DNA of 64,000 bases from an uncultured Bacteroidota bacterium (GTDB lineage Bacteria > Bacteroidota > Bacteroidia > Bacteroidales > UBA12077): NCBI GenBank assembly GCA_913055635.1, contig CAJXLK010000002.1, positions 1-64,000 on the forward strand. The letters are read 5' to 3'. The position numbers and the translations under genes are program-made. The notes under the pieces are model-generated. The model did not search any database and was not told the DNA's origin. It was given only the letters and a program-made list of their open reading frames with translations. Shown here piece by piece: positions 26,173 to 35,407 of this stretch. Each line of letters starts with the position of its first letter. The stretch's first letter is position 1.

Positions 26173-27339
26173 TTAAAGGCTTTCCAGGGCCTGGTCCAGA
26201 TCCTTAATCAGGTCATCGGGGTCTTCGATACCGACTGAGAGCCTGAGCATGGTATCGCTGATGCCTTCTCTTTCTCTTTCTTCCTGGGTAAGGCCTTTGT
26301 GCGATGTCAGGGCAGGTGAACAGATGGTCGAATCAATGCCGCCGAGGCTGACGGCCGGCCGGATCAGTTCGAGTCTTTTTTGCAGCTCAATGATGCTGGA
26401 ATGTTCCGGCTCAAAAGAGAGCATGCCTCCGAAGCCACTCATTTGTTTTTTAGCGGTTTCGTGTCCGATATGGCTTTTAAGGCCCGGGTACCAGACTTTC
26501 TTGATGCGTTGATGGGCTTCTAAAAAGTGGGCCAGTTGGTGGGCATTTTCATTTTGGGCTTTTACCCGAATGTACAATGTTTTCAGGCTTCTTTCCAGCA
26601 GGGAGCAAATTTGTGCGTTCAGGCTGCCTCCAAGGTTTCTGGCCACTTCCCAGATGTTCTCAATGTTTTCTTTGGAGGAGATGACCGCCCCTGCCGTCAC
26701 GTCGCTATGCCCGTTGAGGTATTTGGTTGCGCTGTGTATGACAATGTCCATCCACCAGTCGATGGGATTCTGGTTGACGGGTGAAGCAAAGGTATTGTCA
26801 ATGATGGATGTGATGTTGTTGGCTTTGGCCAGCCGGGCCAATTCTTCGAGGTCGGTTATCTTCAACAGCGGGTTTGAGGGAGTTTCAATGTAAATGGCTT
26901 TGGTGTTTTGTTGTATGGCCGCTTCGAAATCTTCTATGTGGGTGCTGTTGACAAAACTATAGCTGATGCCGAAGCGATTCAGATCGCGGGTAATGAACTT
27001 GATGGTGCCCCCGTACAGGGCACTTTGAAAGATGATGTGGTCGCCCTGGCTGAGCAGGCTGTAGAGGGTGCTGGTAATGGCTGCCATCCCGGAGCTGAAG
27101 GCCAGGGCACGTTCGCCGTTTTCCAGGGCACTGATCTTCTCGGCCAGTGCCTGCTGGTTCTTGGTGTTGAAGTATCGCGGATACATGGGGGTATCCTTGT
27201 CCAGGTAACCAAAAGAGGTGGAAGTATAAACCGGGGAATTGGCCCCTTCGTCTTCTTTGTCAATGATGGTGCCTTTATGGACACAAAGGGTTGATTTTGA
27301 ATATGAATGCATGGCTTTTGGCTTTATTCGTTTGTTCAT
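26173..27339 (-). CDS. Trans-sulfuration family PLP enzyme (cystathionine synthase/lyase type)
   Basis: This 388-residue cytoplasmic enzyme belongs to the Cys/Met metabolism PLP-dependent family. The PLP lysine is in HSATKYLNGHSDVTAG. Other family motifs are ENGERALAFSSGMAAI, YIETPSNPLLKI and DNTFASPVNQNP, and the C-terminal PAVSLGGIDSTICSPALTSH. Members act as cystathionine gamma-synthase, beta-lyase, gamma-lyase or methionine gamma-lyase, and the exact reaction cannot be read from sequence alone. The substrate loop reads MYPRYFNTKNQ, where many members have YSRYGNPT. An alternative start at 27312 gives MHSYSKSTLCVHKG, close to the usual family N-terminus. It sits alone; metE is 17 kb away. 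Confidence 0.87.
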   Translation of the reverse strand: MNKRIKPKAMHSYSKSTLCVHKGTIIDKEDEGANSPVYTSTSFGYLDKDTPMYPRYFNTKNQQALAEKISALENGERALAFSSGMAAITSTLYSLLSQGDHIIFQSALYGGTIKFITRDLNRFGISYSFVNSTHIEDFEAAIQQNTKAIYIETPSNPLLKITDLEELARLAKANNITSIIDNTFASPVNQNPIDWWMDIVIHSATKYLNGHSDVTAGAVISSKENIENIWEVARNLGGSLNAQICSLLERSLKTLYIRVKAQNENAHQLAHFLEAHQRIKKVWYPGLKSHIGHETAKKQMSGFGGMLSFEPEHSSIIELQKRLELIRPAVSLGGIDSTICSPALTSHKGLTQEEREREGISDTMLRLSVGIEDPDDLIKDLDQALESL

Positions 27340-27447
27340 TGGTATAAATGACAGGCCAGCCTTAAGGCGCGGGCCTATGGATCTTTGAAACCTCTAATTT
27401 AGAAATAAGGTTACAGAATAACAATGCAATGGGAGGGCTCAAACACC

Positions 27448-27668
27448 GATGAACCCGTATGCCTCATTTTTTCTTGGTGGCGGGAGTCCTGCTGGTTTGA
27501 TCCGGGTGAAGAAGCCCCGGATTTTCTCTCCCGCTTTATGGTTGAGAAAGGGCAGTTCACCTTTTAAACTGAAATATTGTTGCCAACTCAATGAGGGCGG
27601 TTCAACCTCTACTTTTTCTTGCAGCAGGTATGATTGAAGAGGGTTAATAACCGGTTCATCAGGGAATG
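27448..27668 (-). other. Open frame without start codon downstream of the antiporter
   Basis: After the antiporter stop, another minus-strand frame stays open for about 77 codons. It reads AFPDEPVINPLQSYLLQEK and later PFLNHKAGEKIRGFFTRIKP, ending ...GFIGV then TGA. The composition looks protein-like, but I find no usable start codon. It may be the tail of a decayed gene or chance. The rest of the region up to 27340 holds only the upstream side of the trans-sulfuration gene. Confidence 0.25.
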
Positions 27669-29612
27669 CTAAGACAACTGATTGGTGTTTCCTGCCGCCA
27701 GGCTGGAGCGGAATTTTTCCCGAAAGTCCTGCAATGCAGCTTCGGTGCCCATCACCGTTACAATGTCGTTGATATGCAGGTAGGTATCCCCATGGGGGAT
27801 GCTGGCTTTTTGCTGGTGCCTGATCAATATCAGTTCGCCGTCTTTGTGGAAGGGTAGTTCTTTAATTTGTCGTCCCTGGATGGCGGGATTGGTAATGGTG
27901 ATTTCCTCGAGCTTATAGTTTTCAAAAGATTCCACCAGGGTATGATAGGTACTTGGGCGCAGGATGAGGCTTTCGATGGTGGTGGCCATCAGGCGGGTGG
28001 TATCGAGGTATTCGACCTGCATTTTTTGGAGGTTTTTTTCTATAATGGAGCTGGAGCTCTTGGTGATGATCTTGGGATGAAGGAATTCTTCTTTGAGCAT
28101 TGTGGTGATCCGGGTATTTTTGAGTTCCGATTCAGTGACCACCACCACATAGTTGTAGGGTTTAAGGTGGAGGTTGTAGAAGGTTTGACGGTCGAATCCA
28201 CTTCCAAACCGAACATTGAGGCCTTTCGAACGCATCTCGCGGCAACGTTTTTTGTTGTTTTCCAGGATAATGGCATTTTTTCCGTGCATTTTGAGGCGGC
28301 GGGCCAGCAGAACCCCGGTGCTGCTTCCTCCCACAATGATCACCTTGTCGGTTTTGAGCATCTCCTCGGGGGCCATCATGTTGTAGATCAGGGGCGATAA
28401 GATGCAGGTGATAACGGCCATCAACACGAACGAGGCGTTGATGCCGGGGGTGATGATTCCGAAGTCGAGGCCGATTTTGGAGGCGGCAATGATCAGGCTT
28501 AGCCGGGAAGCCATCAGGATGCCCCCGGCCATAGCTTTTCGGAGACCGAAAATCCGGGCCCAAAAAAGTCCCGGTACCAGTTTGATGGCATAAAGGATCA
28601 CCAATAAGGCGAGCAGAAACAGCCAGGGGGATTGGTCCATTTGTTGAAGGGCACTTTCGTCAAAATGCACCCCCACCATAATAAAAAAGATGGGGATAAA
28701 AAAGCCATATCCCATCCCGTCGAGTTTCAGCAGCAGGATGGATCGGCTCTTGTTCAGGAAGACCGACAGCAGGATGCCGGCAAGAAAAGCCCCGAGCAGC
28801 ATGATTTCTTTGCCGATAAACTGGGCGAGCACCACAAAAAGAATGATCAACAAGAGGGTTCCCCGGATCTGTATTTGAGAAGCCGCATGTGAAAGTTGAT
28901 AGGTGAGCCTCTTGAACAGGGTCTTTTGTGTCAGCCGCTCTCCAATGCGGTAAAAAAGATAAAAAAGGAAGAACAACCCGATAATCAGCATCAATTCCGG
29001 CTGAAAACCATGTTTGAGGATAAAGGCGGTAAAGGAAAAAAGAATGATGCTCAGAATATCTGCTACTGCAGCAGAGGTGATGACCATTTGTCCGAAACGG
29101 GAGTTCAACTCGTTGCGTCCCTTTAAAACCGGAAGGATGATTCCCACTGAAGTGGTGACCATGATCAGGGCAAAGTACCATTTGTTTTGAATGGGAATCA
29201 AAAGGCCAAGCAGATGCGCACTGGCCAGGGATAAAAGCAGGGATGTGATGAAAAAAGCAACCCCTACCAATAGCGGATTGCTCAAAAAACGCCCGGCATT
29301 CAACTTTCTTTTGGGGAAGGAAGAGAGAATCTGGTTCACATCGATCTCCAGGCCGCTGAGAAACATCAGAAACATAAATCCGGAAAGGGCTAAAAAGTCG
29401 AGGGATTGAATGTGGCTCTCGGGAAAATCCACCATGATGAACCTGCCAATCAGGTAACCGGCAATGATTTCCACTATAACGGTGGGCAATTTCTGCAGCC
29501 TCAGTGCAGAAAGGGCCATTGGGATGAGCCATGCAACAAAAGCTACGATCAGCAGCGGATAATATTCAAAGTTGAATGAAATGTTTAGAGGAATCGGCAG
29601 GAACTGTGTCAT
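27669..29612 (-). CDS. Cation:proton antiporter, KefB-like (CPA2) with RCK domains
   Basis: This 647-residue inner-membrane protein has about twelve hydrophobic segments in the first 390 residues (Na+/H+ exchanger fold; FLMFLSGLEIDVNQIL is the typical acidic motif of CPA2 transporters). A cytoplasmic TrkA-N (RCK) domain starts VIIVGGSSTGVLLARRL, with a modified Rossmann glycine motif. A TrkA-C domain follows (about 560-640; FHKDGELILIRHQQK and DIVTVMGTEAALQDF). Related proteins move K+ or Na+ against protons under nucleotide control. RNase H lies divergently 127 bp away. Confidence 0.92.
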   Translation of the reverse strand: MTQFLPIPLNISFNFEYYPLLIVAFVAWLIPMALSALRLQKLPTVIVEIIAGYLIGRFIMVDFPESHIQSLDFLALSGFMFLMFLSGLEIDVNQILSSFPKRKLNAGRFLSNPLLVGVAFFITSLLLSLASAHLLGLLIPIQNKWYFALIMVTTSVGIILPVLKGRNELNSRFGQMVITSAAVADILSIILFSFTAFILKHGFQPELMLIIGLFFLFYLFYRIGERLTQKTLFKRLTYQLSHAASQIQIRGTLLLIILFVVLAQFIGKEIMLLGAFLAGILLSVFLNKSRSILLLKLDGMGYGFFIPIFFIMVGVHFDESALQQMDQSPWLFLLALLVILYAIKLVPGLFWARIFGLRKAMAGGILMASRLSLIIAASKIGLDFGIITPGINASFVLMAVITCILSPLIYNMMAPEEMLKTDKVIIVGGSSTGVLLARRLKMHGKNAIILENNKKRCREMRSKGLNVRFGSGFDRQTFYNLHLKPYNYVVVVTESELKNTRITTMLKEEFLHPKIITKSSSSIIEKNLQKMQVEYLDTTRLMATTIESLILRPSTYHTLVESFENYKLEEITITNPAIQGRQIKELPFHKDGELILIRHQQKASIPHGDTYLHINDIVTVMGTEAALQDFREKFRSSLAAGNTNQLS

Positions 29613-29739
29613 CTTGGGTTGCTTTTGGGATAAGCTTTTGGGGCTTGTTTTAATTTAACCTTGTATTTTCCGGATAAAACTTTATATTGTTATCTATATA
29701 CTGGCCGGATCATCCGGCAGGCAATTAAATTCATGGCCT

Positions 29740-30204
29740 ATGATCAAAGCCTTCACCGATGGCAGTGCCAGCGGAAAACAGGGCCCCGGGGCCTGGGCAG
29801 CGTGCATTGTAGACCGCCACGAGGAACAAATGCTTCATGGGACGGCCGAAAAAGCCACCCAGCATACCATGGAACTGACCGCTGTGATACAGGCACTAAA
29901 ATACATACAATTCAATAAAAAAAAGGTTGAATGGGCAGAAGTTTATACCGATAGCCAGTATGTGGTTGATCTCCCGCAAAGACGCCGGCGCCTGGAGATC
30001 AACCGGTTTGTCACCCGGGGAGGAAAACCGGTAAAAAACAGCGCACTGGTGCGGGAATTTTATAATTTGCTGGATCAAACATCGGTCAGGCTGATTAAGG
30101 TGGAAAGCCATGAGCGGGCAGGCAAAAGCGAAGCCACCGATTATAACCGGAAGGTGGATAAGCTTTCCCGCCGATTGCTGCGTAAAATGAGACGAAAAGG
30201 TTAA
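29740..30204 (+). CDS. rnhA: Ribonuclease H (type I fold)
   Basis: This 154-residue protein has the RNase H fold and all catalytic acidic residues: D in KAFTDGSASGKQG, E in HTMELTAVIQAL, D in VYTDSQYVVDL, and a final D in NRKVDKLSRRL. A His in VESHERAG probably matches the catalytic histidine of E. coli RNase HI. The C-terminus is strongly basic. The enzyme removes RNA from RNA-DNA hybrids during replication and repair. The start ATG is directly before the first catalytic strand. It is divergent from the antiporter and converges with the HU/SPOR gene 10 bp downstream. Confidence 0.9.
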   Translation: MIKAFTDGSASGKQGPGAWAACIVDRHEEQMLHGTAEKATQHTMELTAVIQALKYIQFNKKKVEWAEVYTDSQYVVDLPQRRRRLEINRFVTRGGKPVKNSALVREFYNLLDQTSVRLIKVESHERAGKSEATDYNRKVDKLSRRLLRKMRRKG

Positions 30205-30213
30205 TCTTCCGGG

Positions 30214-31506
30214 TTAATGATAAAGCAACCAGGCGGTGTGCCCTTGCTGTCTTAAACGGCGCAATTCTGCCCGGGCCTTTTCTTTATTTTGAAAAGAGCT
30301 ATAGCTTACCGCATGCATCCCGTCGCGTTCATCAATTATTTCTGCCTGGTAACCCTGGTCGAGTAATTTTTGATGGAAATGAACGGCGTTTTCTTTATTC
30401 TTGAAACTGCCGGCTACCAGGTAATACTTTTTCCCGCCCCTGGCAGCTTGTTGTGACTGATCAGTCCGTGATCTCTTCTGGCTGGCGGTGGTTTCGGACT
30501 TTTTCTCCTGTGCCTGGCCGGGGGATTGTTTTGCGGAGGGCTCCTTTTTACCGGCTGCTTCCTGGCCGCTCCGGGCAGCTTTTTTTTCTTCTGCCCGTTT
30601 GGAGGGCTCTTTTTGTTCGGTGGTTTGCTTGATTTTTCCGGGGCCGCTTTCTTTTTGGAACAGGTTCTGAACCGTATCAAAGTTGATCATGGCCCATATA
30701 AAAACAGCGGCCACCGGCACTCCAATGGCGATAGAAAGGATCAGGCCACGATTGCCTTTTGACCCGGATTTTTCAGTCTGTTTTTGCTGGTTTGGCGGGG
30801 GAGGGGGTGCTTGAGCGGTGCCTCGTGGGCCGGTAGATCGTGGGCCGGTCTTTTTTTGAGCAGTGGAGGATTGGCGGCCTTTTTTCTGGCCGGTGGCTTT
30901 CTGCCCCCCGCCTGCTGCCTGAGCTGAGGCACGTTTTTCCTGGCCGGTGGTGCGCCCGGCAGCCTTTTCGCCCTGCCGTTTATTGGCCTGAGCTGTTTCA
31001 GACCCTTGGGGTGCGGTTTTACCTCCGGTGGAAGCCCCGGTGCTACCTTGTTTTTCTTTTTCGCTCCCTTCCTGGCCCTTGGCCGAAACTTGCTCGGATG
31101 AATCGCCAGCCGCTGCCCCTGAAGCAGCATCCGCGCCAGTTCCCTCTGGCGAGCCCGTCGGGTTGACCTTGAATTGTATTTTTCCCTGCTGATCCATGTA
31201 AAAAGAACCCATCTCTTCCAGGGTATATGAACCCGCCTGCTGAACCTGCTCCTCGATGCTCTTGACATAGGAGTTGATCCTTTCCATGGCCTCCTCCTGA
31301 TGGACCCCCTCCTTCTCTATGATATGATTCACCAACAGTTCATCATTGAATTTTAAAAAGGGGCTGAAATATATATCGTCAATTTTTTCGGCTAGCACTT
31401 TCTTGTTTTTGTTTTTGGAAGTGGCTCTCAGAAGAAAAGCACCAAAATTCGGAATGATCACCCGATTGTTACTTGCAATCAACTCTTTAATATAACCATC
31501 CAGCAT
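30214..31506 (-). CDS. HU-CCDC81 and SPOR domain membrane protein
   Basis: The ORF opens at 31524, but the internal ATG at 31506 gives the family start MLDGYIKELIASNNRVIIPN and is preferred. The N-terminal 120 residues match the bacterial HU-CCDC81 pair of IHF/HU-like domains. A Gly/Gln/Lys/Ala-rich linker of about 130 residues follows, then one membrane helix (GLILSIAIGVPVAAVFIWAM), another charged linker and a C-terminal SPOR domain (KKYYLVAGSFKNKENAVHFH). SPOR domains bind septal peptidoglycan lacking stem peptides, so the protein should have a cytoplasmic HU-like end and a periplasmic septum-binding end. Whether the HU-like part binds DNA is unknown. This architecture is widespread in Bacteroidota. 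Confidence 0.9.
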   Translation of the reverse strand: MLDGYIKELIASNNRVIIPNFGAFLLRATSKNKNKKVLAEKIDDIYFSPFLKFNDELLVNHIIEKEGVHQEEAMERINSYVKSIEEQVQQAGSYTLEEMGSFYMDQQGKIQFKVNPTGSPEGTGADAASGAAAGDSSEQVSAKGQEGSEKEKQGSTGASTGGKTAPQGSETAQANKRQGEKAAGRTTGQEKRASAQAAGGGQKATGQKKGRQSSTAQKKTGPRSTGPRGTAQAPPPPPNQQKQTEKSGSKGNRGLILSIAIGVPVAAVFIWAMINFDTVQNLFQKESGPGKIKQTTEQKEPSKRAEEKKAARSGQEAAGKKEPSAKQSPGQAQEKKSETTASQKRSRTDQSQQAARGGKKYYLVAGSFKNKENAVHFHQKLLDQGYQAEIIDERDGMHAVSYSSFQNKEKARAELRRLRQQGHTAWLLYH

Positions 31507-31766
31507 AATGCAGATTATTTGCAATTTGTTACAGAATCAAATATAACAAAAAATCGTATTAAATTAAAATCCATTTATTTAGTAAACGGAATATTTTATA
31601 TGTTTGCTATGAAGCAACAACGATTTTGGTAATAATTTTCTAATATATTTAAAAGATGGACGACCATTAAATTTTGTGTACTAATTATCTATGAGCAATT
31701 TAAATAATGGTCTCTCTTCACCATCGAAACAACCAACATGCAGAGTTAAACTTAATTCTTTTGCTT

Positions 31767-32921
31767 ATGAAGGCTACCATACATTTATTGTTTCTTGCGG
31801 TGCTCTCATTGATGGTCATGACCGGTCCGGGAACTGTTTACGGGCAGGGGTCCGGATATGAGTTTAATGAACAGGTGAGGCTTCCGGCCACTTCAGTGAA
31901 AAACCAGGGAAACAGCGGAACATGCTGGAGTTATGCGACCCTGTCTTTTTTGGAATCGGAGTTGTTGCGAAAGGAGCGTGGCCGTTATGACCTATCGGAA
32001 ATGTATATTGTGCGGGAGGCTTATTTGGACCGGGCTGAGCTATATGTTCGTTTTCACGGGCATCTGAATTTCGGGCCCGGCGCCCAGGCCTGGGATGTGC
32101 TTCATGTCATGGACAAGGAAGGGCTGGTGCCACAAAAAGCTTATCCGGGCGAGCAAAAGGCGGGGGGGTTGCCCCGGCATGGTCAGATGGATGCTGTATT
32201 GCAGGCTTATATGCAGGAGGTGATTAAAAACCACAACGACCGGCTGTCTTCTTCCTGGAAGGAGGGTTTCCGCGGGATACTGGACGCATACCTGGGCGAT
32301 GCCCCGGGGAAGTTCCAGGTGGAGCAAAATACCTATGAACCCCACAAATTTGTGAATTCCCTCGGCCTTGACCCGGCTGATTATATGCCGGTCACCTCTT
32401 TTGAAAACCACGATTTTTATGACTGGTATGTGTTTGAGTCACCTGACAACTGGTCGATGGAACAGATCTTCAATGTGCCCCTGGATGAGCTGGTAAGGAT
32501 TGTGGAACATTCCCTGGAACAGGGTTATTCAGTGGCCTGGGCAGCGGATGTGACCAATCCCGGCTTCAACTTTGGTAAGGGCCTGGCTGTTCTGCCTCAA
32601 AAATCATGGCAAGAGATGGATGCCTATGAGCAAAGCCAGGTTTTTGAGCATCCAGTCAAACAGCAAGCTGTTACCATGGATATGCGGCAACGGGATTTTG
32701 ATCAGTATGCCACCACCGATGATCACCTGATGCATATCACCGGTATGGCTGAAGATCAAAATGGAACGAGGTATTTTATCGTGAAAAATTCCCATGGTTC
32801 TGCCAATCCTTACCAGGGATATCTGTATGTTTCCAGAGCTTATTTCAGGCTGAAAACCACTTCCCTGCTGATTAACCGGGAATCATTGCCGTCGGATATA
32901 GCCGGCCAAACCGGAAAATAA
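31767..32921 (+). CDS. Papain-like C1 peptidase, bleomycin-hydrolase type
   Basis: The ATG at 31767 is preferred over 31707 because it gives a proper signal peptide ending in VYGQG. The mature enzyme starts with the active-site segment SVKNQGNSGTCWSYATLSFL (nucleophile Cys after the oxyanion Gln). The catalytic His lies in DDHLMHITGMA and the Asn in YFIVKNSHGSANPY. The spacing and the long insert between Cys and His fit C1B peptidases (aminopeptidase C/bleomycin hydrolase). Unlike cytoplasmic C1B enzymes this one is exported. Length is 384 residues. The PagL-like gene follows 16 bp after the stop, so the two are probably cotranscribed. Confidence 0.88.
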   Translation: MKATIHLLFLAVLSLMVMTGPGTVYGQGSGYEFNEQVRLPATSVKNQGNSGTCWSYATLSFLESELLRKERGRYDLSEMYIVREAYLDRAELYVRFHGHLNFGPGAQAWDVLHVMDKEGLVPQKAYPGEQKAGGLPRHGQMDAVLQAYMQEVIKNHNDRLSSSWKEGFRGILDAYLGDAPGKFQVEQNTYEPHKFVNSLGLDPADYMPVTSFENHDFYDWYVFESPDNWSMEQIFNVPLDELVRIVEHSLEQGYSVAWAADVTNPGFNFGKGLAVLPQKSWQEMDAYEQSQVFEHPVKQQAVTMDMRQRDFDQYATTDDHLMHITGMAEDQNGTRYFIVKNSHGSANPYQGYLYVSRAYFRLKTTSLLINRESLPSDIAGQTGK

Positions 32922-32937
32922 ACTGAAGCTCGGACAG

Positions 32938-34008
32938 ATGCGTTTTCTTTTCCTGTTATTTCTAACCGGCCTGGCTTCTCTTGTTGCAGCCCAGGACAAG
33001 ACAACCAACCCTGTATTTTTAGGGGTTAAACCCCAGTATGGATTTATCATTCCCCATAGCAGTGCCATCCGCTCTTTAAGCCAATCCCGGCCCTATGGCC
33101 TTGCAGTCGATTATGGCTGGTTCATGATCCAGAAGAAGGACTGGCAGCGGTGCAACTGCTATTCCCGGGCCGGTTTTTCCATCTCGCATATAAATTTTAA
33201 TCAGCCACGTGTGCTGGGCCAGGCAACCAACCTGATGATGTTTGCCGAGCCCTTTTTCAACTACCGGGGCAGGGTGCTGACTTCCCTGAGAATGGGAGTG
33301 GGCCCCACCTACCTCAATAAGATCTATGATCCGGAAAAGAACCCCCGGAATCTTTTTTTTAGTACGCACCTGAGCTTTATCATTCACCTGGATGTGGCGT
33401 TAAATTTTCGTTTGACCCGCCAATGGTTTCTTAAGGTATACGGCAAATACAACCACATATCCAACGGCGGCATTCAGGAACCCAATAAAGGGATGAATTT
33501 TCCCACTTTCGGGGCAGGTTTGGATTATTTGTTTGCTCCTGTGGAATTGAAAAAACGCCAACCGCTGCCCCTGGAGGAAAAAGGCATCATCCCTTCCCTT
33601 GAAGTTTTTGCCACCATGGAGAATGTTACAAGGGGTGAAGGCGATGTTCAAAAGCGCACATACAGCTATGGACTTATCCTGAGGGGACGCCGGCGTATCA
33701 CCCGGCTGAATGCCCTGAATGCCGGTGTGGAATATTTATGGGACGGCCAGATCAAAGAGAAGACCGGTGAAGCCGGACATTCCCGGCAAATATCTTTGTT
33801 AACCGGTCATGATCTTGCCTTTGGTAAATTCATTTTTTCCCAGTTCTGGGGAACCTACCTGTATGCCCCCTATTACAACAAGCCTTTTTTCCAGCGGTAT
33901 GCCCTTACTTATCAGGTGAGCGACCATTTAAGGCTGGGGGTTACCCTGAAAGCCCATGCTGAAGTGGCACAGAATTTTAATGTGCTGGTCAGCTATGATT
34001 TTAAATAA
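32938..34008 (+). CDS. PagL-like lipid A deacylase (acyloxyacyl hydrolase family)
   Basis: This 356-residue protein has a signal peptide ending in LVAAQ and a beta-barrel-like pattern. The segment KYNHISNGGIQEPNKGMNFP carries the catalytic His-Ser pair with the downstream Asn-rich motif of PagL-type lipid A 3-O-deacylases. Barrel strands continue to the C-terminus, which ends in an aromatic/polar strand (FNVLVSYDFK). It is about twice the length of Pseudomonas PagL, so about 170 C-terminal residues form an extra barrel or plug part, as in many Bacteroidota homologues. It probably sits in the outer membrane and trims lipid A acyl chains. It is likely in one transcript with the C1 peptidase upstream. 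Confidence 0.83.
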   Translation: MRFLFLLFLTGLASLVAAQDKTTNPVFLGVKPQYGFIIPHSSAIRSLSQSRPYGLAVDYGWFMIQKKDWQRCNCYSRAGFSISHINFNQPRVLGQATNLMMFAEPFFNYRGRVLTSLRMGVGPTYLNKIYDPEKNPRNLFFSTHLSFIIHLDVALNFRLTRQWFLKVYGKYNHISNGGIQEPNKGMNFPTFGAGLDYLFAPVELKKRQPLPLEEKGIIPSLEVFATMENVTRGEGDVQKRTYSYGLILRGRRRITRLNALNAGVEYLWDGQIKEKTGEAGHSRQISLLTGHDLAFGKFIFSQFWGTYLYAPYYNKPFFQRYALTYQVSDHLRLGVTLKAHAEVAQNFNVLVSYDFK

Positions 34009-34097
34009 TAAATCGCATCTCGGGGGTTTATTGATTTAAGCGGCCGCCCCGGGCATAGACTGATCTTTTTATTCAAACGGGCTTATGATGGTTCTTT

Positions 34098-35093
34098 TTA
34101 TTGCATGTTCAGAATATCCAGCAGTTCACCGAATTTTGGAGTGAGGATGATTTCCGTGCGCCGGTTTTTCCTGCGGCCTGCCTTGGTGTTGTTGGTGGCC
34201 ACCGGCAGGTATTTACTGCGACCGGCTGCGATGATTCTTTCGCCTTTTATGCTGGAATGCTTCATCAGGATCCGGATAACCGCTGTTGCCCTTTTAACAC
34301 TCAGGTCCCAGTTGTCTTTGATGGCTTTGCTGCTGATCACCGGAACGGTGTCGGTGTGGCCTTCCACCATGATGTTGATGTCCTGGTTGCCTTCCAGAAC
34401 CCCTGCCAGTTCCTTGATGGCCTGCTTGCCCCTTTGATCAATAACAGTGCTGCCTGAAGGGAAAAGCAACTTTTCTTCCATCGAAACATAGACCTTGCCG
34501 TTTTTGGTCTTCACATCGAGGCCCTCATTCCTGAAACCATACAGGGCATCGCTTACTTTTTGCTTCAGGCGATCAACCAGCGAATCCTTCTGGTGGAGAA
34601 TCTTTTCCAGCTTGACCAGCCGCTGCTTTTTGTTTTCCAGCTGACGACGTAATTTTTTGAGCTGTTCGCGCTCCTGGTTCAGGTTTTCTTCCAGCACCTG
34701 TAAACGGTCTTCTTTGGCCTGAAGCTTTTCCTGACTGTTTTGTATCTCCCGGAGCAACTTTTTCGTTTCCTGCGTGGTGCCTTTAAGCAGCTTTTCCTGC
34801 GTGGCTTTCAGTGATTCATATTTGTCCTGAAGCCGTTCGTTTTTTTGCTGATAGCTGATCAGGCGTTTAGCCCGGCTGAGGCTGTCGCGCATCAGGCGTT
34901 CGTTTTTGTCTCGAAGCACCTCATTTTTGGAGGAAAGCTCTTTGTTGGCTACTTTTAACTTTCGGTTGGCGTGTTCCAGGGAGTCCTGCTTTTCCAGGCA
35001 GGTTTGCTTCTGTTGGCGGATCTTTTCAAATTCTTTCTGGGGTACGCATGAACCTAAAAGAATCAGGGCAAGAAATAGAACATGTATCTTCAT
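34098..35093 (-). CDS. OmpA-like lipoprotein with long coiled coil
   Basis: This 331-residue lipoprotein has the lipobox LLGSC. A coiled coil of about 150 residues follows (many Lys, Glu and Gln; for example LQDKYESLKATQEKLLKG). The C-terminal OmpA/MotB domain (about 205-325) has NIMVEGHTDTVPVISS, DLSVKRATAVIRIL and AAGRSKYLPVATN, with the peptidoglycan-binding Asp and Arg present. It is expected to connect the outer membrane to peptidoglycan, with the coiled coil as a spacer. It converges with the PagL-like gene and is divergent from dxs. Confidence 0.92.
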   Translation of the reverse strand: MKIHVLFLALILLGSCVPQKEFEKIRQQKQTCLEKQDSLEHANRKLKVANKELSSKNEVLRDKNERLMRDSLSRAKRLISYQQKNERLQDKYESLKATQEKLLKGTTQETKKLLREIQNSQEKLQAKEDRLQVLEENLNQEREQLKKLRRQLENKKQRLVKLEKILHQKDSLVDRLKQKVSDALYGFRNEGLDVKTKNGKVYVSMEEKLLFPSGSTVIDQRGKQAIKELAGVLEGNQDINIMVEGHTDTVPVISSKAIKDNWDLSVKRATAVIRILMKHSSIKGERIIAAGRSKYLPVATNNTKAGRRKNRRTEIILTPKFGELLDILNMQ

Positions 35094-35348
35094 ATGAATT
35101 GCAATTGATTGAACGTTTTTAAGAAAGGATTGTTAATATGTAGATCTTGAAGTTGTTATCAGGAGCCCTCATGCCGGGATCCTTTGATTTGTACTGGACC
35201 TCAAAACAAAGCGGTTCAAACCATATTTTGAGTTCATGTTTAAATGGCTTGTATCCATCTTTTAGAAGATCAACTTGACCTGACCTTTTCTCGTTAATGG
35301 GCAGGTGTAAGTAAGCAAATATAATAAATATGGAATTGACCGAGGGGG
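35094..35348. other. Intergenic region with a degraded hairpin repeat copy
   Basis: No gene. On the minus strand around 35165-35215 it contains TACAAATCAAAGG, shared with the repeat copy near 1742-1783, and GCATGAGGGCTCC, resembling the 3' arm of the copy near 39976. The 5' arm is missing, so this looks like a decayed copy E. Confidence 0.35.
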
Positions 35349-35381
35349 TTGTTTAACGAATTAAAATTATTCTTAATTTTG
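35349..35381 (+). promoter_or_regulatory. Bacteroidota-type promoter of dxs
   Basis: TAATTTTG at 35374-35381 matches the -7 consensus TAnnTTTG. A TTG at 35349-35351 lies about 22 nt upstream, as expected for the -33 box. The dxs ATG is 27 nt downstream, similar to two other candidate promoters in this window. Confidence 0.5.
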
Positions 35382-35407
35382 AAATAAAATATTAACCGTT
35401 TGTGGCC

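Noticed and set aside
28660-29532. 290-codon minus-strand ORF in another frame of the antiporter gene
   Set aside because: It is an out-of-frame shadow of the well-supported KefB-like protein.
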